Shown here in pieces: positions 43,531 to 51,997 of a DNA stretch of 64,000 nt (position 1 is the stretch's first letter; every line of letters starts with the position of its first letter). The stretch comes from Ferrovibrio sp. (lineage in GTDB: Bacteria > Pseudomonadota > Alphaproteobacteria > Ferrovibrionales > Ferrovibrionaceae). The DNA lies in contig JAGOQS010000001.1 in assembly GCA_017991315.1 (NCBI GenBank), positions 868,001-932,000 of the forward strand, in the 5' to 3' direction. The notes under the pieces were generated by a model that ran no database searches, was not told the origin of the DNA, and saw only the letters and a list, made by a program, of their open reading frames with translations. Both the position numbers and the translations under genes were made by a program.

Positions 43531-44070
43531 ATGGCTGCGCGCGAGGCCGCCGAGCATCATCATCACGACCACAGCCACCATGCTCATGGGGGGCATGCCC
43601 ATCTGCATGGTCATGACCATGCCGTCTGCATCGCCGATGCGCTGGAGAAGGCCGAGGCGCATTGCGCCGCTACGGGCGCCAAGCTGACGCCGATCCGCCG
43701 CCGGGTACTGGAGCTGATCTGGAACAGCCACAAGCCGGCCGGCGCCTATGACCTGCTCGGCGAGTTGAGCCGCGACGGCCAGAAGGTGGCGCCGCCCACG
43801 GTTTACCGCGCTCTGGATTTCCTGGTCGAAAGCGGCCTGGTACACCGCGTTGAAAGCCTCAACGCCTTCATCGGCTGCACCGAGCCGGGGCATGAACGGC
43901 AGCAGGAAATCTTCCTCTGCCGGGAATGCGGCACGGCATTCGAGATCAGCGATCCCGAACTTGGCAAGCGCATCCAGCACAATGCCGCCTCACTCGGCTT
44001 CAAGGTCGAGCGCCAGACCATCGAAGTGGTTGGCCTCTGCCGCGATTGCCGTGACAAAATAGCGGCTTGA
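43531..44070 (+). CDS. Fur-family metalloregulator, Zur-like, with His-rich head
   Basis: 179 residues. Residues about 6-31 contain at least a dozen histidines in runs such as HHHHDHSHHAHGGHAHLHGH, before the usual Fur winged helix (TPIRRRVLELIW, PPTVYRALDFLVESGLVHRV). Two CxxC pairs (CREC, CRDC) form the structural zinc site. FIGCTEPGHERQQEIFLC matches zinc-uptake regulators more than iron Fur. No zinc transporter is adjacent. Confidence 0.85.
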   Translation: MAAREAAEHHHHDHSHHAHGGHAHLHGHDHAVCIADALEKAEAHCAATGAKLTPIRRRVLELIWNSHKPAGAYDLLGELSRDGQKVAPPTVYRALDFLVESGLVHRVESLNAFIGCTEPGHERQQEIFLCRECGTAFEISDPELGKRIQHNAASLGFKVERQTIEVVGLCRDCRDKIAA

Positions 44071-44074
44071 TTTC

Positions 44075-44102
44075 GTATTGCATTGTAATACAATGTAATA
44101 CA
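44075..44102. promoter_or_regulatory. Toxin-antitoxin operator overlapping the antitoxin start
   Basis: Two direct copies of TGTAATACA (44084-44092, 44094-44102) ten bases apart within a near-palindrome of 27 bases. The last A is the first base of the antitoxin ATG. RHH antitoxins bind such closely spaced repeats, so autorepression is expected. Confidence 0.75.
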
Positions 44103-44368
44103 TGGCTAAGACCAACACCATCACCGCCCGCATCGACCCGGAACTGGATGCCGCCTTGGCGCGTATCGCGGAAACCCAGGGCCGCAGCAAATCGGCGATC
44201 ATCACCGAGGCGCTGCAAAGCTATGCCAGCTATGACGCCTGGATACGCGCTCAGGTGCAGATCGGGCTTGATCAGGCCGATGCCGGCGAACTGATTCCGC
44301 ATGAAGAAGTGATGGCCGAGATGGATGCGATCATCGAACGGGCCATCAAGAAGCGAGGCGCAGCCTGA
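44102..44368 (+). CDS. Ribbon-helix-helix antitoxin
   Basis: 88 residues. N-terminal RHH (TNTITARIDPELDAALARIAETQGRSKSAII) binds DNA; the rest (HEEVMAEMDAIIERAIKK) is an acidic/amphipathic tail likely wrapping the toxin. No room for a Shine-Dalgarno outside the operator, so repression could also block translation initiation. Confidence 0.86.
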   Translation: MAKTNTITARIDPELDAALARIAETQGRSKSAIITEALQSYASYDAWIRAQVQIGLDQADAGELIPHEEVMAEMDAIIERAIKKRGAA

Positions 44369-44371
44369 TCA

Positions 44372-44656
44372 ATGCGGGTTGAATGGACCCCAGCGGCGAG
44401 CCAGGATTTGTTCGCGACTATCGCCTTCATAGCCGAAGACAATCCCTTTCAGGCGCAGCGTATCGGCCAGTTGTTGCGTGAGGCGGCACTATCCCTGCAG
44501 CAATTTCCGCAGCGGGGCAGGGTTGGGGGCGTGCAGGATACGCGGGAGTTGGTGCTGCCAACGTTGCCCTGGCGTCTGGTCTACGACATTCGGGGAGATA
44601 TGATACGCATTCTGCGTGTCATTCATGGTGCGCAAGATTGGCCGCCGAAACCCTGA
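44372..44656 (+). CDS. RelE/ParE-family toxin
   Basis: 94 residues, three bases after the antitoxin. RVEWTPAASQDLFATIAFIAEDNP, GRVGGVQDTRELVLPTLPWRLVYDI and ILRVIHGAQDWP are the RelE/ParE superfamily core. Whether it cleaves mRNA or inhibits gyrase is not resolvable by eye; the RHH partner favours ParE/StbE-like pairs. Confidence 0.86.
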   Translation: MRVEWTPAASQDLFATIAFIAEDNPFQAQRIGQLLREAALSLQQFPQRGRVGGVQDTRELVLPTLPWRLVYDIRGDMIRILRVIHGAQDWPPKP

Positions 44657-44666
44657 GCTTCCTGGC

Positions 44667-45419
44667 TTAGAATTTCGGTGCGCGTTTCTCGAAGAAGGCG
44701 GTCATCGCCTCGCGTGCTTCAGCCGATTTGAGCTGCTGCTCAAACAGCACGGTTTCGGCAGCGATCTGGCCCGGCACGTCGCCAGTATGATGCTTCATCA
44801 GCCGCTTGGTGGATTTCAGTGCGGTCGGCGCCTTGCGCGCCAGTTTGGCGGCTTGGGCCAGCGTGAAATCCAGCACCTCCTCCTCGGGCAGCACGGCATT
44901 CACCATGCCGATTTCCTTTGCCGCAGCGGCATCGAAGGCTTCCGCGAGCAGGAAAAGTTCGGCGGCCTTCTGGTGCCCGACCAGGCGCGGCAGCAGCATG
45001 GTGGAAGCCGCTTCCGGCACCAGGGCCAGGTTGGTGAAGGTGAAGTTGAAGCGTGCGCTCGGCGCGGCATAAACCAGATCGCAATGCAGCAGCATGGTGC
45101 TGCCGACACCCACCGCCGGGCCGCGCACCGCCGCCAGCAGCGGCTTCTCGGCTTCGCTGATGGCTTTCAGGAACCGCAGCGACGGGCGGTCATCGCCGCG
45201 CGGTGCATTGTTGAGAAAATCATTGAGGTCGTTGCCCGAGGTGAAGCTGCCGCCGGCGCCGGTCAGCACCATGGCGCGCACCGCCGGGTCGGCATCGCCG
45301 GCACGCAGCGCGTCGGCGAGCGCATTGTACATCGCCAGGGTCAGTGCATTCTTCTTGTCCGGCCGGTTCAGGGTGATGACCTGCACGCCATCGCGGATTT
45401 CGCTCAGGATATCGCTCAT
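44667..45419 (-). CDS. Crotonase-family enoyl-CoA hydratase
   Basis: 250 residues. Oxyanion segment TSGNDLNDFL and GPAVGVGSTMLLHCDLVYA; catalytic region ALVPEAASTMLLPRLVG keeps one glutamate. Start MSDILSEI has GGGAGAG; upstream frame is shadow. Paralogue of, but clearly different from, the crotonase at 36.1 kb. Eleven bases before the stop of the glycosyltransferase gene's end, in the same direction. Confidence 0.88.
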   Translation of the reverse strand: MSDILSEIRDGVQVITLNRPDKKNALTLAMYNALADALRAGDADPAVRAMVLTGAGGSFTSGNDLNDFLNNAPRGDDRPSLRFLKAISEAEKPLLAAVRGPAVGVGSTMLLHCDLVYAAPSARFNFTFTNLALVPEAASTMLLPRLVGHQKAAELFLLAEAFDAAAAKEIGMVNAVLPEEEVLDFTLAQAAKLARKAPTALKSTKRLMKHHTGDVPGQIAAETVLFEQQLKSAEAREAMTAFFEKRAPKF

Positions 45420-45430
45420 GTTTCTCTCCC

Positions 45431-46288
45431 TTACAGTTTTGTGGGCGGCTTTTCGCCGCGAAGATAGAGCCAGAAACCTCTCGCCAGTGCGGCGTCGCGC
45501 AGGGCCTTCTGGCGTTTGCCGGCCAGGCTGTAGAGCAGCGCCTTGCTGGCGCGTTTCAGCAACATCGGCAGGCCATGCCGCCAGGCAGCAGCCGCGCCAT
45601 TGAATTTGCGCTCGATATAGAGCCGCGACCAGGCGAAATGCCACTGTTTGAACCGCAGCACGGCATCACTAGGCCCAGACGAGCCGCCACCGATATGGCG
45701 GGCGCGTGCCGCATTCACCCGCACCAAGGCATGGCCGGCCTGGCGCAGCCTGAGGCTCAGGTCGTCATCCTCGAAATACATGAAGATATTGGGATCGAAG
45801 CCGCCGATGGCCTCGAAGGCGGGCTTGCGCAGCAGCAGCACGGCGCCGGAGAGGAAATTGGCGCAGAGATCACCCTCCGGCTCGGGCTCGCCCTGGCGCT
45901 TGGGCATGGCGCGTTTCTCGAACAGGCCGGCATCGTGGCTCGGTTCGGCATGGCCATCGGCATTGAGGATGGCGGGCATCAGCAAGGCAGCTTCCGGGTA
46001 GGTCCTGGCGGCGGCCAGCAGCGTATCGAGGGCGCCGGGCTCCAGCACCGCATCCGGGTTCACCAGCAGCACCAGGTCATGCTTCGCCGCCGCGACGCCG
46101 GTATTGCAGCCGCGCCCGAAGCCGAGATTCTCCGCGTTGCGGATATAGCGGATGCCGGGCCGCTGGCGCAGTGCCTCGTCGGCGGCATTGTCCACCACCA
46201 CGATGTCGTCGATGCCGCCCAAGCTTTGCAAGCAGGCGTCGATAACACTGCCGCTTTTATACGCGACGATGACGGCCGAGCAGGCCAT
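45431..46288 (-). CDS. Family 2 glycosyltransferase
   Basis: 285 residues. GT-A fold: SAVIVAYKSGSVIDACL, VVVDNAADEAL, LLVNPDAVLEPG (DxD-like) and FMYFEDDDLSLRLRQAGH with the catalytic-base region; resembles rhamnosyl- or similar transferases for surface glycans. The basic C-terminal third may contact membrane. Starts eight bases after metC-like stop. Confidence 0.87.
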   Translation of the reverse strand: MACSAVIVAYKSGSVIDACLQSLGGIDDIVVVDNAADEALRQRPGIRYIRNAENLGFGRGCNTGVAAAKHDLVLLVNPDAVLEPGALDTLLAAARTYPEAALLMPAILNADGHAEPSHDAGLFEKRAMPKRQGEPEPEGDLCANFLSGAVLLLRKPAFEAIGGFDPNIFMYFEDDDLSLRLRQAGHALVRVNAARARHIGGGSSGPSDAVLRFKQWHFAWSRLYIERKFNGAAAAWRHGLPMLLKRASKALLYSLAGKRQKALRDAALARGFWLYLRGEKPPTKL

Positions 46289-46296
46289 GAGCTGGT

Positions 46297-47475
46297 TCAG
46301 CCCGCCTTGTGCAGCCGCTCGAAGCCGGCCTTGAGGTCGTCGCGCAGATCGTCCACCGCCTCGAGTCCGATATGCAGGCGCAGCAGCGGTCCCTTGTCGA
46401 CCCAGGGGTTGGCGGTGCGCAGCCGGTGTGGCATCGCCACGGTGACAAGGCTTTCGAAGCCGCCCCAGGAATAGCCGATGCCAAACAGTTCCAGGTGATC
46501 GACGAAGGCCGCGACCTGGGCTTCGCTGATGTTTTTCTTCAGCTCGAAGGCGAACAGGCCGCAGGCGCCGAGGAAGTCGCGCCGCCACAGCGTGTGGCCC
46601 GGATCCTGGGGCAGGGCGGGGTGGTACACGGCTTCAACTTCATTCAGGCCACGCAGCCAATGGGCGATCTCGATGCCGCTGCGCATATGGCGCTCAAGCC
46701 GCACCGCCATGGTGCGCAGGCCGCGCAGGCCGAGATAGACCTCGTCCGGCCCCGCCGCCGTGCCGGTGGCGCGGGTGGTTTCGCGCAAGGCCGGCCAGGC
46801 CTCCTTGGTGGCGATGACGATGCCGAGCTGGGCATCGGAATGGCCGACGATGTATTTCGTCGCCGAATGGATCGAGAGATCGACGCCATGCTGGAAGCTC
46901 TTGAAGTAGAGCGGCGTGCCCCAAGTGTTATCCAGCAGCAGCTTGGCGCCGCGCTTGTGCGCGATCTCGGCGATGGCCGGGATATCCTGCACCTCGAAAG
47001 TCAGCGAGCCCGGGCTTTCGGTGAAGATCGCCGTGGTGTTGGAGCGGAACAGGTCCGCCACGCCGGTGCCGATGGTCGGGTCGTAATAGGTGGTCTCGAC
47101 GCCGTAGCGTTTCAGCACGGTGTCGCAGAAATGCCGGGTCGGGCCGTAGGCGGTATCCACCATCAGCAGATGGTCGCCGGCTTTCAGTACCGCCAGCAGC
47201 GCGCCGGCGCAGGCGGCGGCACCGGACGGGAAGCCCATGGCGCGGTAGCCGCCTTCCAGCTCGGCGATGGTATTCTCGAAGGCATAGGTCAGCGGCGTGC
47301 CGATGCGGCCATAGCTCACCACCTGTTCGTCGCGCTCGCGGGCCGCCTGCACCTGCTTCAGGGTCTTGAGGTCGGGCTGCAGGATGGTGGAAGCGCGGTA
47401 GACCGGGATATTCACCACACCATGGTGGCCTTCGGGATCGCGGCCCAGGGTGGCGAGCTTGGTTTCGTCTTGCAT
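46297..47475 (-). CDS. metC: Cystathionine beta-lyase (Cys/Met PLP family)
   Basis: 392 residues. PLP lysine in SIHSATKYIVGHSD, LLLDNTWGTPLYF and SVATC-like YGRIGTPLTYAFENTIAELEGG. Resembles alphaproteobacterial cystathionine beta-lyases, which yield homocysteine for methionine synthesis; C-S lyase on other substrates is possible. Confidence 0.88.
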   Translation of the reverse strand: MQDETKLATLGRDPEGHHGVVNIPVYRASTILQPDLKTLKQVQAARERDEQVVSYGRIGTPLTYAFENTIAELEGGYRAMGFPSGAAACAGALLAVLKAGDHLLMVDTAYGPTRHFCDTVLKRYGVETTYYDPTIGTGVADLFRSNTTAIFTESPGSLTFEVQDIPAIAEIAHKRGAKLLLDNTWGTPLYFKSFQHGVDLSIHSATKYIVGHSDAQLGIVIATKEAWPALRETTRATGTAAGPDEVYLGLRGLRTMAVRLERHMRSGIEIAHWLRGLNEVEAVYHPALPQDPGHTLWRRDFLGACGLFAFELKKNISEAQVAAFVDHLELFGIGYSWGGFESLVTVAMPHRLRTANPWVDKGPLLRLHIGLEAVDDLRDDLKAGFERLHKAG

Positions 47476-47577
47476 GGCTTACTCCGTGTGAGGTCCGACT
47501 ATCGCAAAGCCGGCTGGCGCTTTCCAGCCCGAGGCCGGGGTTGTATGTAGAGATATGATCTCCTGGGAGAGGCCGAT

Positions 47578-48969
47578 ATGACCCGCGAAGCCGCCATCCG
47601 CGCCGCCACCGCCTATCTGGACGAAGGCGGTTTTACCGCCGACCTGAGCCGCCGCGTCGCCATCCCCACCGAAAGCCAGAACCCGGACCGCAAGGCGGTG
47701 CTGGGCGATTACCTGGAAAAGGAGATGCGCGGCAGCCTCGAGGCGCTGGGCTTCACCTGCCAGACCTTCCCCAATCCGGCGCCGAATGGCGGCCCCTTCC
47801 TGGTTGCCACGCGGCGCGAGCCGGGGGCGAAGCATACCCTGTTCTCCTATGGCCATGGTGACGTGATCCGGGGCCAGGACGCGCAATGGCGCAGCGGCCT
47901 GTCGCCGTGGAGCATCGTGCAGGAAGGCGAAAAGCTCTATGGCCGCGGCACCGCCGACAACAAAGGCCAGCATACCGTGAACATCGCCGCGCTGGCGGCG
48001 GTGCTCAAGGCGCGCGGCGGCAAACTGGGCTTCAACGTGGTGCTGCTGATCGAGACCGGCGAGGAAGTCGGCTCACCCGGCCTTGATGCCTTCTGCAAGT
48101 CGCAGCGCCAGACCTGGGGCGCCGATCTCTTCCTGGCTTCCGATGGCCCGCGTCTGTCGCCGGAGCGGCCGACACTCTATTGCGGCTCGCGCGGCGCGAT
48201 GAATTTCGATCTCTCCATCGACCTGCGGCCCGGCGCGCATCACTCCGGCAACTGGGGCGGCCTGCTGGCCGATCCCGGCATCCTGATGGCCCATGCCATT
48301 GCCTCCATCGCCGGCCCGTCGGGCCAGATCCGCATCCCGGAATGGGTGCCGAAGGAATTGCCGGCCTCGGTGCGCGCGGCCCTGGCCGATTGCACCGTCG
48401 GCGGCGGCTCGGATGGCCCCAGCGTCGATGCCTGGTGGGGCGAGCCGGGATTGAGCCCGCCGGAGCGCGTCTATGGCTGGTGCAGCTTCGATGTGCTGGC
48501 ATTCAAGACCGGCAACCCGGAAGCGCCGGTGAATGCCATTCCCGGCAAGGCGACGGCGCATTGCCAGATCCGTTTCGTGGTCGGCACCAACCCGGAGGAT
48601 TTCCTGCCGGCGTTGCGCCGCCATCTCGACCGCCAGGGCCTCGGCATGGTGCAGGTGGAACTGGCGCGCACCGAGTATTTCCGCGCCACGCGCCTGGACC
48701 CGGAGCATCCTTACGTGAAATGGGCGCTGGCCTCGGTGGCGCGCACCACCGGCGTGAAGCCGGCTTTGCTGCCCAATCTCGGCGGCTCGCTGCCTAACGA
48801 CGTGTTCTCGGAAACCCTGGCCCTGCCGACTGTGTGGGTGCCGCATTCTTACGCCGCCTGTTCGCAGCATGCGCCGAACGAGCATGTGCTGCTGCCGGTG
48901 ATGCGCGAGGGTCTGGCGATGATGGCCGGCCTGTTCTGGGATCTGGGTGAGGCCTCGCCGCTGAATTAA
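47578..48969 (+). CDS. M20-family metallopeptidase
   Basis: 463 residues. Zinc ligands and base in SYGHGDVIRG, GRGTADNKG, IETGEEVGS, and histidine in SQHAPNEH. The lid dimerisation domain is at about 210-360. Cytoplasmic; ArgE/DapE/carnosinase relatives. Substrate unknown. Confidence 0.9.
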   Translation: MTREAAIRAATAYLDEGGFTADLSRRVAIPTESQNPDRKAVLGDYLEKEMRGSLEALGFTCQTFPNPAPNGGPFLVATRREPGAKHTLFSYGHGDVIRGQDAQWRSGLSPWSIVQEGEKLYGRGTADNKGQHTVNIAALAAVLKARGGKLGFNVVLLIETGEEVGSPGLDAFCKSQRQTWGADLFLASDGPRLSPERPTLYCGSRGAMNFDLSIDLRPGAHHSGNWGGLLADPGILMAHAIASIAGPSGQIRIPEWVPKELPASVRAALADCTVGGGSDGPSVDAWWGEPGLSPPERVYGWCSFDVLAFKTGNPEAPVNAIPGKATAHCQIRFVVGTNPEDFLPALRRHLDRQGLGMVQVELARTEYFRATRLDPEHPYVKWALASVARTTGVKPALLPNLGGSLPNDVFSETLALPTVWVPHSYAACSQHAPNEHVLLPVMREGLAMMAGLFWDLGEASPLN

Positions 48970-48981
48970 GCGGCGCCGGCG

Positions 48982-49425
48982 GTGAACGACACGCTCCTTT
49001 CGCTCGCCGGGCTGTTCGCCTGGTCGTTTCTGGCTGCGAGCATCGTGCCGGTGCCGTCCGAACCGGCATTGGTGGCGGCGCAGCAGGCCGGCTGGGCGCC
49101 GCTCTGGCTGCTGATTGCCGTTGCGGCAACCGGCAACACGCTCGGAGCCTGCCTCAATTGGTGGCTCGGGCTCTATGTCGAACATTTCCGCGAGCGGCGC
49201 TGGTTTCCAGTCAAGCCGGCCCAGCTTGACCGCGCCTCGGCAAGCTTCCAGCGGTATGGCGGCTGGTGCCTGCTGCTCTCCTGGATGCCGGTGATCGGCG
49301 ATCCGCTCACCTTCGCCGCCGGCCTGCTGCGCTATCCCTTCTGGCGCTTCCTGCCCATCGTCGCCCTGGCCAAGACCGCGCGCTATGCGGTGGTGCTGGG
49401 GTTGGCGGGTGCTCTTCTGCAATAG
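48982..49425 (+). CDS. YqaA/SNARE-associated (VTT) membrane protein
   Basis: 147 residues, four hydrophobic segments. SIVPVPSEPALVAA, GNTLGACLNWWLG and RYGGWCLLLSWMPVIGDPLTFAAGLLR are the YqaA-type VTT core, a family linked to lipid scrambling. GTG start 12 bases after the peptidase. Confidence 0.88.
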   Translation: MNDTLLSLAGLFAWSFLAASIVPVPSEPALVAAQQAGWAPLWLLIAVAATGNTLGACLNWWLGLYVEHFRERRWFPVKPAQLDRASASFQRYGGWCLLLSWMPVIGDPLTFAAGLLRYPFWRFLPIVALAKTARYAVVLGLAGALLQ

Positions 49426-49500
49426 TGGGCACTCTTGCAATAAGCCGCTGTGTCGCCCAGAGTGTTGTCACAAAATTGTAACAAACGGGGGCAACACACC

Positions 49501-50538
49501 ATGACGATCCTCAAGACGCTCGCCATCAAGACGTTGGCGGTTACTGCTGGCCTGCTGCTGACTGCCGGTACTGCCCAGGCGGGTGCCACTTTCGATGCCG
49601 TGAAGGCGCGGGGCATCGTGCAATGCGGCGTCAACACCTCGCTGGGCGGGTTCAGCGCGCCGGACAGCCGGGGCGAGTGGAAGGGCCTGGATGTCGATGT
49701 CTGCCGCGCTGTGGCCGCCGCGATGTTCGGCGATGCCACCAAGGTGCGGTATGTGGCGCTGACCTCGCCGGCTCGTCTGCCCGCCCTGCAGACCGGCGAG
49801 ATCGACATGCTGTCGCGCAACACCACCCTGACCCTGCAGCGCGACGCTGCCATCGGCCTCAATCCCACGGGCGTCACCTTTTATGACGGCCAGGGTTTCA
49901 TGGTGCCGACCAAGCTGGGCGTGAAAAGCGCCAAGGAGCTTTCCGGCGCCAGCGTCTGCGTACAGTCCGGCTCCACCACCGAGCTGAACCTCGCCGACTA
50001 TTTCCGCACCCATAAGCTGGAACTGCGGCCGGTGGTGTTCGAGAAGCTGGAGGAACTGGTGGCGGCGTTCTTTGCCGGCCGCTGCGATGTTTATACGTCG
50101 GATATGTCGCAGCTCGCCTCGGCGCGTTCGCTGCAGACCCCGAAGCCGGAAGATTATGTGCTGCTGCCGGAGGTTATCTCCAAGGAGCCGCTCGGGCCGT
50201 TTGTCCGCCATGGCGACGACCAGTGGATGGATGTGGTGCGCTGGGCGCTCTTTGCCATGATCGAGGCCGAGGAATACGGCATCACCTCGGCCAACGTAGA
50301 CCAGATGGTGGCTTCCTCCACCGATCCGAACGTGAAGCGCATCCTGGGCGTTACCCCGGGCATGGGCAAGGCGCTCGGCGTCGATGAGAAGTGGGCCTAC
50401 AACATCATCAAGCAGGTCGGCAATTACGGCGAAAGCTTCGAGCGCAATGTCGGCAAGGGCAGTGCCCTGAAGTTGGATCGGGGCGCCAACGCGCTGTGGA
50501 CCAAGGGCGGCCTGATGTATGCTTGGCCGATCCGCTAA
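49501..50538 (+). CDS. aapJ: General L-amino-acid ABC binding protein, copy 1
   Basis: 345 residues. Signal peptide to AQAG, then the AapJ/BztA fold: ATFDAVKARGIVQCGVNTSLGG, DGQGFMVPTKLGVKSAKEL, SGSTTELNLADYF. Periplasmic receptor of the AapQMP importer. First of two tandem copies; it carries FAGRCDVYTSDMSQLAS where copy 2 has VSGRCDVLTTDRSQLAS, so ligand preference may differ. Confidence 0.92.
   Translation: MTILKTLAIKTLAVTAGLLLTAGTAQAGATFDAVKARGIVQCGVNTSLGGFSAPDSRGEWKGLDVDVCRAVAAAMFGDATKVRYVALTSPARLPALQTGEIDMLSRNTTLTLQRDAAIGLNPTGVTFYDGQGFMVPTKLGVKSAKELSGASVCVQSGSTTELNLADYFRTHKLELRPVVFEKLEELVAAFFAGRCDVYTSDMSQLASARSLQTPKPEDYVLLPEVISKEPLGPFVRHGDDQWMDVVRWALFAMIEAEEYGITSANVDQMVASSTDPNVKRILGVTPGMGKALGVDEKWAYNIIKQVGNYGESFERNVGKGSALKLDRGANALWTKGGLMYAWPIR
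50314..50462 (+). repeat. 149-bp identical tract shared by the two aapJ copies (copy 1)
   Basis: Identical base for base to 51639-51787 (offset 1325), although the genes differ at many sites elsewhere. Encodes STDPNVKRILGVTPGMGKAL and what follows. Suggests recent gene conversion. Confidence 0.95.
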
Positions 50539-50840
50539 GGCCTTAGACTAAAGTCTTGCTGCTGCATTCGCGGGCAATCGCGCTGATTCTGTGCAGGCGG
50601 TGGACCGGTTTCGTGTCCGCCGTCCATTGTGCAGCGCAAAATCAGCGAATTTTGCGGTTGGTACAAAAACTGCTAATCAAACCGGCACTTGGTTCTATGC
50701 CCATGGTGATTGCACGTTATGGTGACCGTGGAATAGGCTGGGTTGCTGGTGATGGCGCAAAAGTGTAATTTCGCGCCAGGGTTTGTGGGAACCAAACCCA
50801 TAACCGGCAAATGTTTAGTCAACAGGGAAGGGGAAAACCC
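50539..50840. other. 302-base region between the two aapJ copies
   Basis: No gene. Contains CGCAAAAT / ATTTTGCG (50635-50656, 6-base spacer), a possible operator or short stem. A separate promoter for the second copy is likely here. Confidence 0.5.
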
Positions 50841-51863
50841 ATGCACTTTCTGAAATCGGCCGCTACGGCTGCCGTCCTCGTCGTGGCTGCTTCGGCTGCT
50901 CATGCCGGCGCGACGCTGGATGCGGTCAAGGCCCGCGGCAAGGTCATCTGCGGCGTCTCCACTGGCGTGTCGGGCTTCAGCGCCCCGGACAGCCAGGGCA
51001 AGTGGTCGGGCATCGACGTCGACGTCTGCCGCTCGATTGCTGCCGCGCTGTTCGGCGATGCTTCGAAGTTCGAGGCCGTGGGCCTCACCCCGGTGCAGCG
51101 TTTCACCGCGCTTCAGTCGGGTGAAATCGACGTGCTGACGCGCAACACCACGCTGTCGCTGCAGCGTGACACCGCGCTGGGCCTCAATGCCGTGGCCGTG
51201 AATTTCTACGACGGCCAGGGCTTCATGGTGCCGACCAAGCTGGGCGTGAAGAGCGCCAAGGAGCTGAACGGCGCCACTGTTTGCGTGCAGCCCGGCACCA
51301 CCACCGAGTTGAACCTCGCCGACTACTTCCGCGCCAACAAGCTGACCTTCAAGCCGGTGGTCATCGAGAAGCAGGATGAAGTCGTGGGCGCCTATGTGTC
51401 TGGCCGTTGCGACGTGCTGACCACCGACCGCTCGCAGCTCGCCTCGGTGCGCGCCACCCAGACGCCGAAGCCGGAAGAGCATGTGCTGCTGCCGGAAGTG
51501 ATCTCGAAGGAGCCGCTCGGCCCGATGGTCCGCCATGGCGATGACCAGTGGATGGATGTGGTGCGCTGGTCGCTCTTCGCCATGATCGAAGGCGAGGAAT
51601 ACGGCATCACCTCGGCCAACGTCGACCAGATGGCGTCCTCCTCCACCGATCCGAACGTGAAGCGCATCCTGGGCGTTACCCCGGGCATGGGCAAGGCGCT
51701 CGGCGTCGATGAGAAGTGGGCCTACAACATCATCAAGCAGGTCGGCAATTACGGCGAAAGCTTCGAGCGCAATGTCGGCAAGGGCAGCGCCCTGAAGCTT
51801 GATCGCGGTCCGAACGAACAGTGGAGCAAGGGTGGCCTGCTCTATGCGTGGCCGATCCGTTGA
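50841..51863 (+). CDS. aapJ: General L-amino-acid ABC binding protein, copy 2
   Basis: 340 residues; same fold and motifs as copy 1 (ATLDAVKARGKVICGVSTGVSG, PGTTTELNLADYFRANKLTF). AGGGAAGGGGA ribosome site before ATG. Directly precedes the permease genes, so it is probably the principal receptor of the operon. Confidence 0.93.
   Translation: MHFLKSAATAAVLVVAASAAHAGATLDAVKARGKVICGVSTGVSGFSAPDSQGKWSGIDVDVCRSIAAALFGDASKFEAVGLTPVQRFTALQSGEIDVLTRNTTLSLQRDTALGLNAVAVNFYDGQGFMVPTKLGVKSAKELNGATVCVQPGTTTELNLADYFRANKLTFKPVVIEKQDEVVGAYVSGRCDVLTTDRSQLASVRATQTPKPEEHVLLPEVISKEPLGPMVRHGDDQWMDVVRWSLFAMIEGEEYGITSANVDQMASSSTDPNVKRILGVTPGMGKALGVDEKWAYNIIKQVGNYGESFERNVGKGSALKLDRGPNEQWSKGGLLYAWPIR
51639..51787 (+). 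repeat. 149-bp identical tract shared by the two aapJ copies (copy 2)
   Basis: Partner of 50314-50462; mismatches begin at the base on each side. Confidence 0.95.
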
Positions 51864-51881
51864 TCTGATGCTTTGAACGCG

Positions 51882-51913
51882 ACGGCCTGGGGGCAGGGAC
51901 TCCCCCAGGCCGT
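51882..51913 (+). terminator. Intercistronic hairpin between aapJ copy 2 and aapQ
   Basis: ACGGCCTGGGGG / CCCCCAGGCCGT (12 bp, 8-base loop) then TTTGCG, 19 bases after the stop. Partial terminator or 3'-end protector. Confidence 0.75.
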
Positions 51914-51997
51914 TTGCGTCAAGGCAGCTTGCGTATCGCGTAAACCCCGCCGGATGTCGCCGGCAGGGTAGTTCAACACTCAAGCCATGGGGGGCAC

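Noticed and set aside
49428..49445. GGGCACTCTTGCAA resembling a sigma-54 core before aapJ copy 1
   Set aside because: The gap between the two halves is too short for the -24/-12 geometry.
50690..50730. Sigma-54- and NtrC-like words before aapJ copy 2 (GGCAC ... ATGC, TGCAC ... TGGTG)
   Set aside because: Spacing is wrong by three bases for the first and by one for the second; chance matches are likely.
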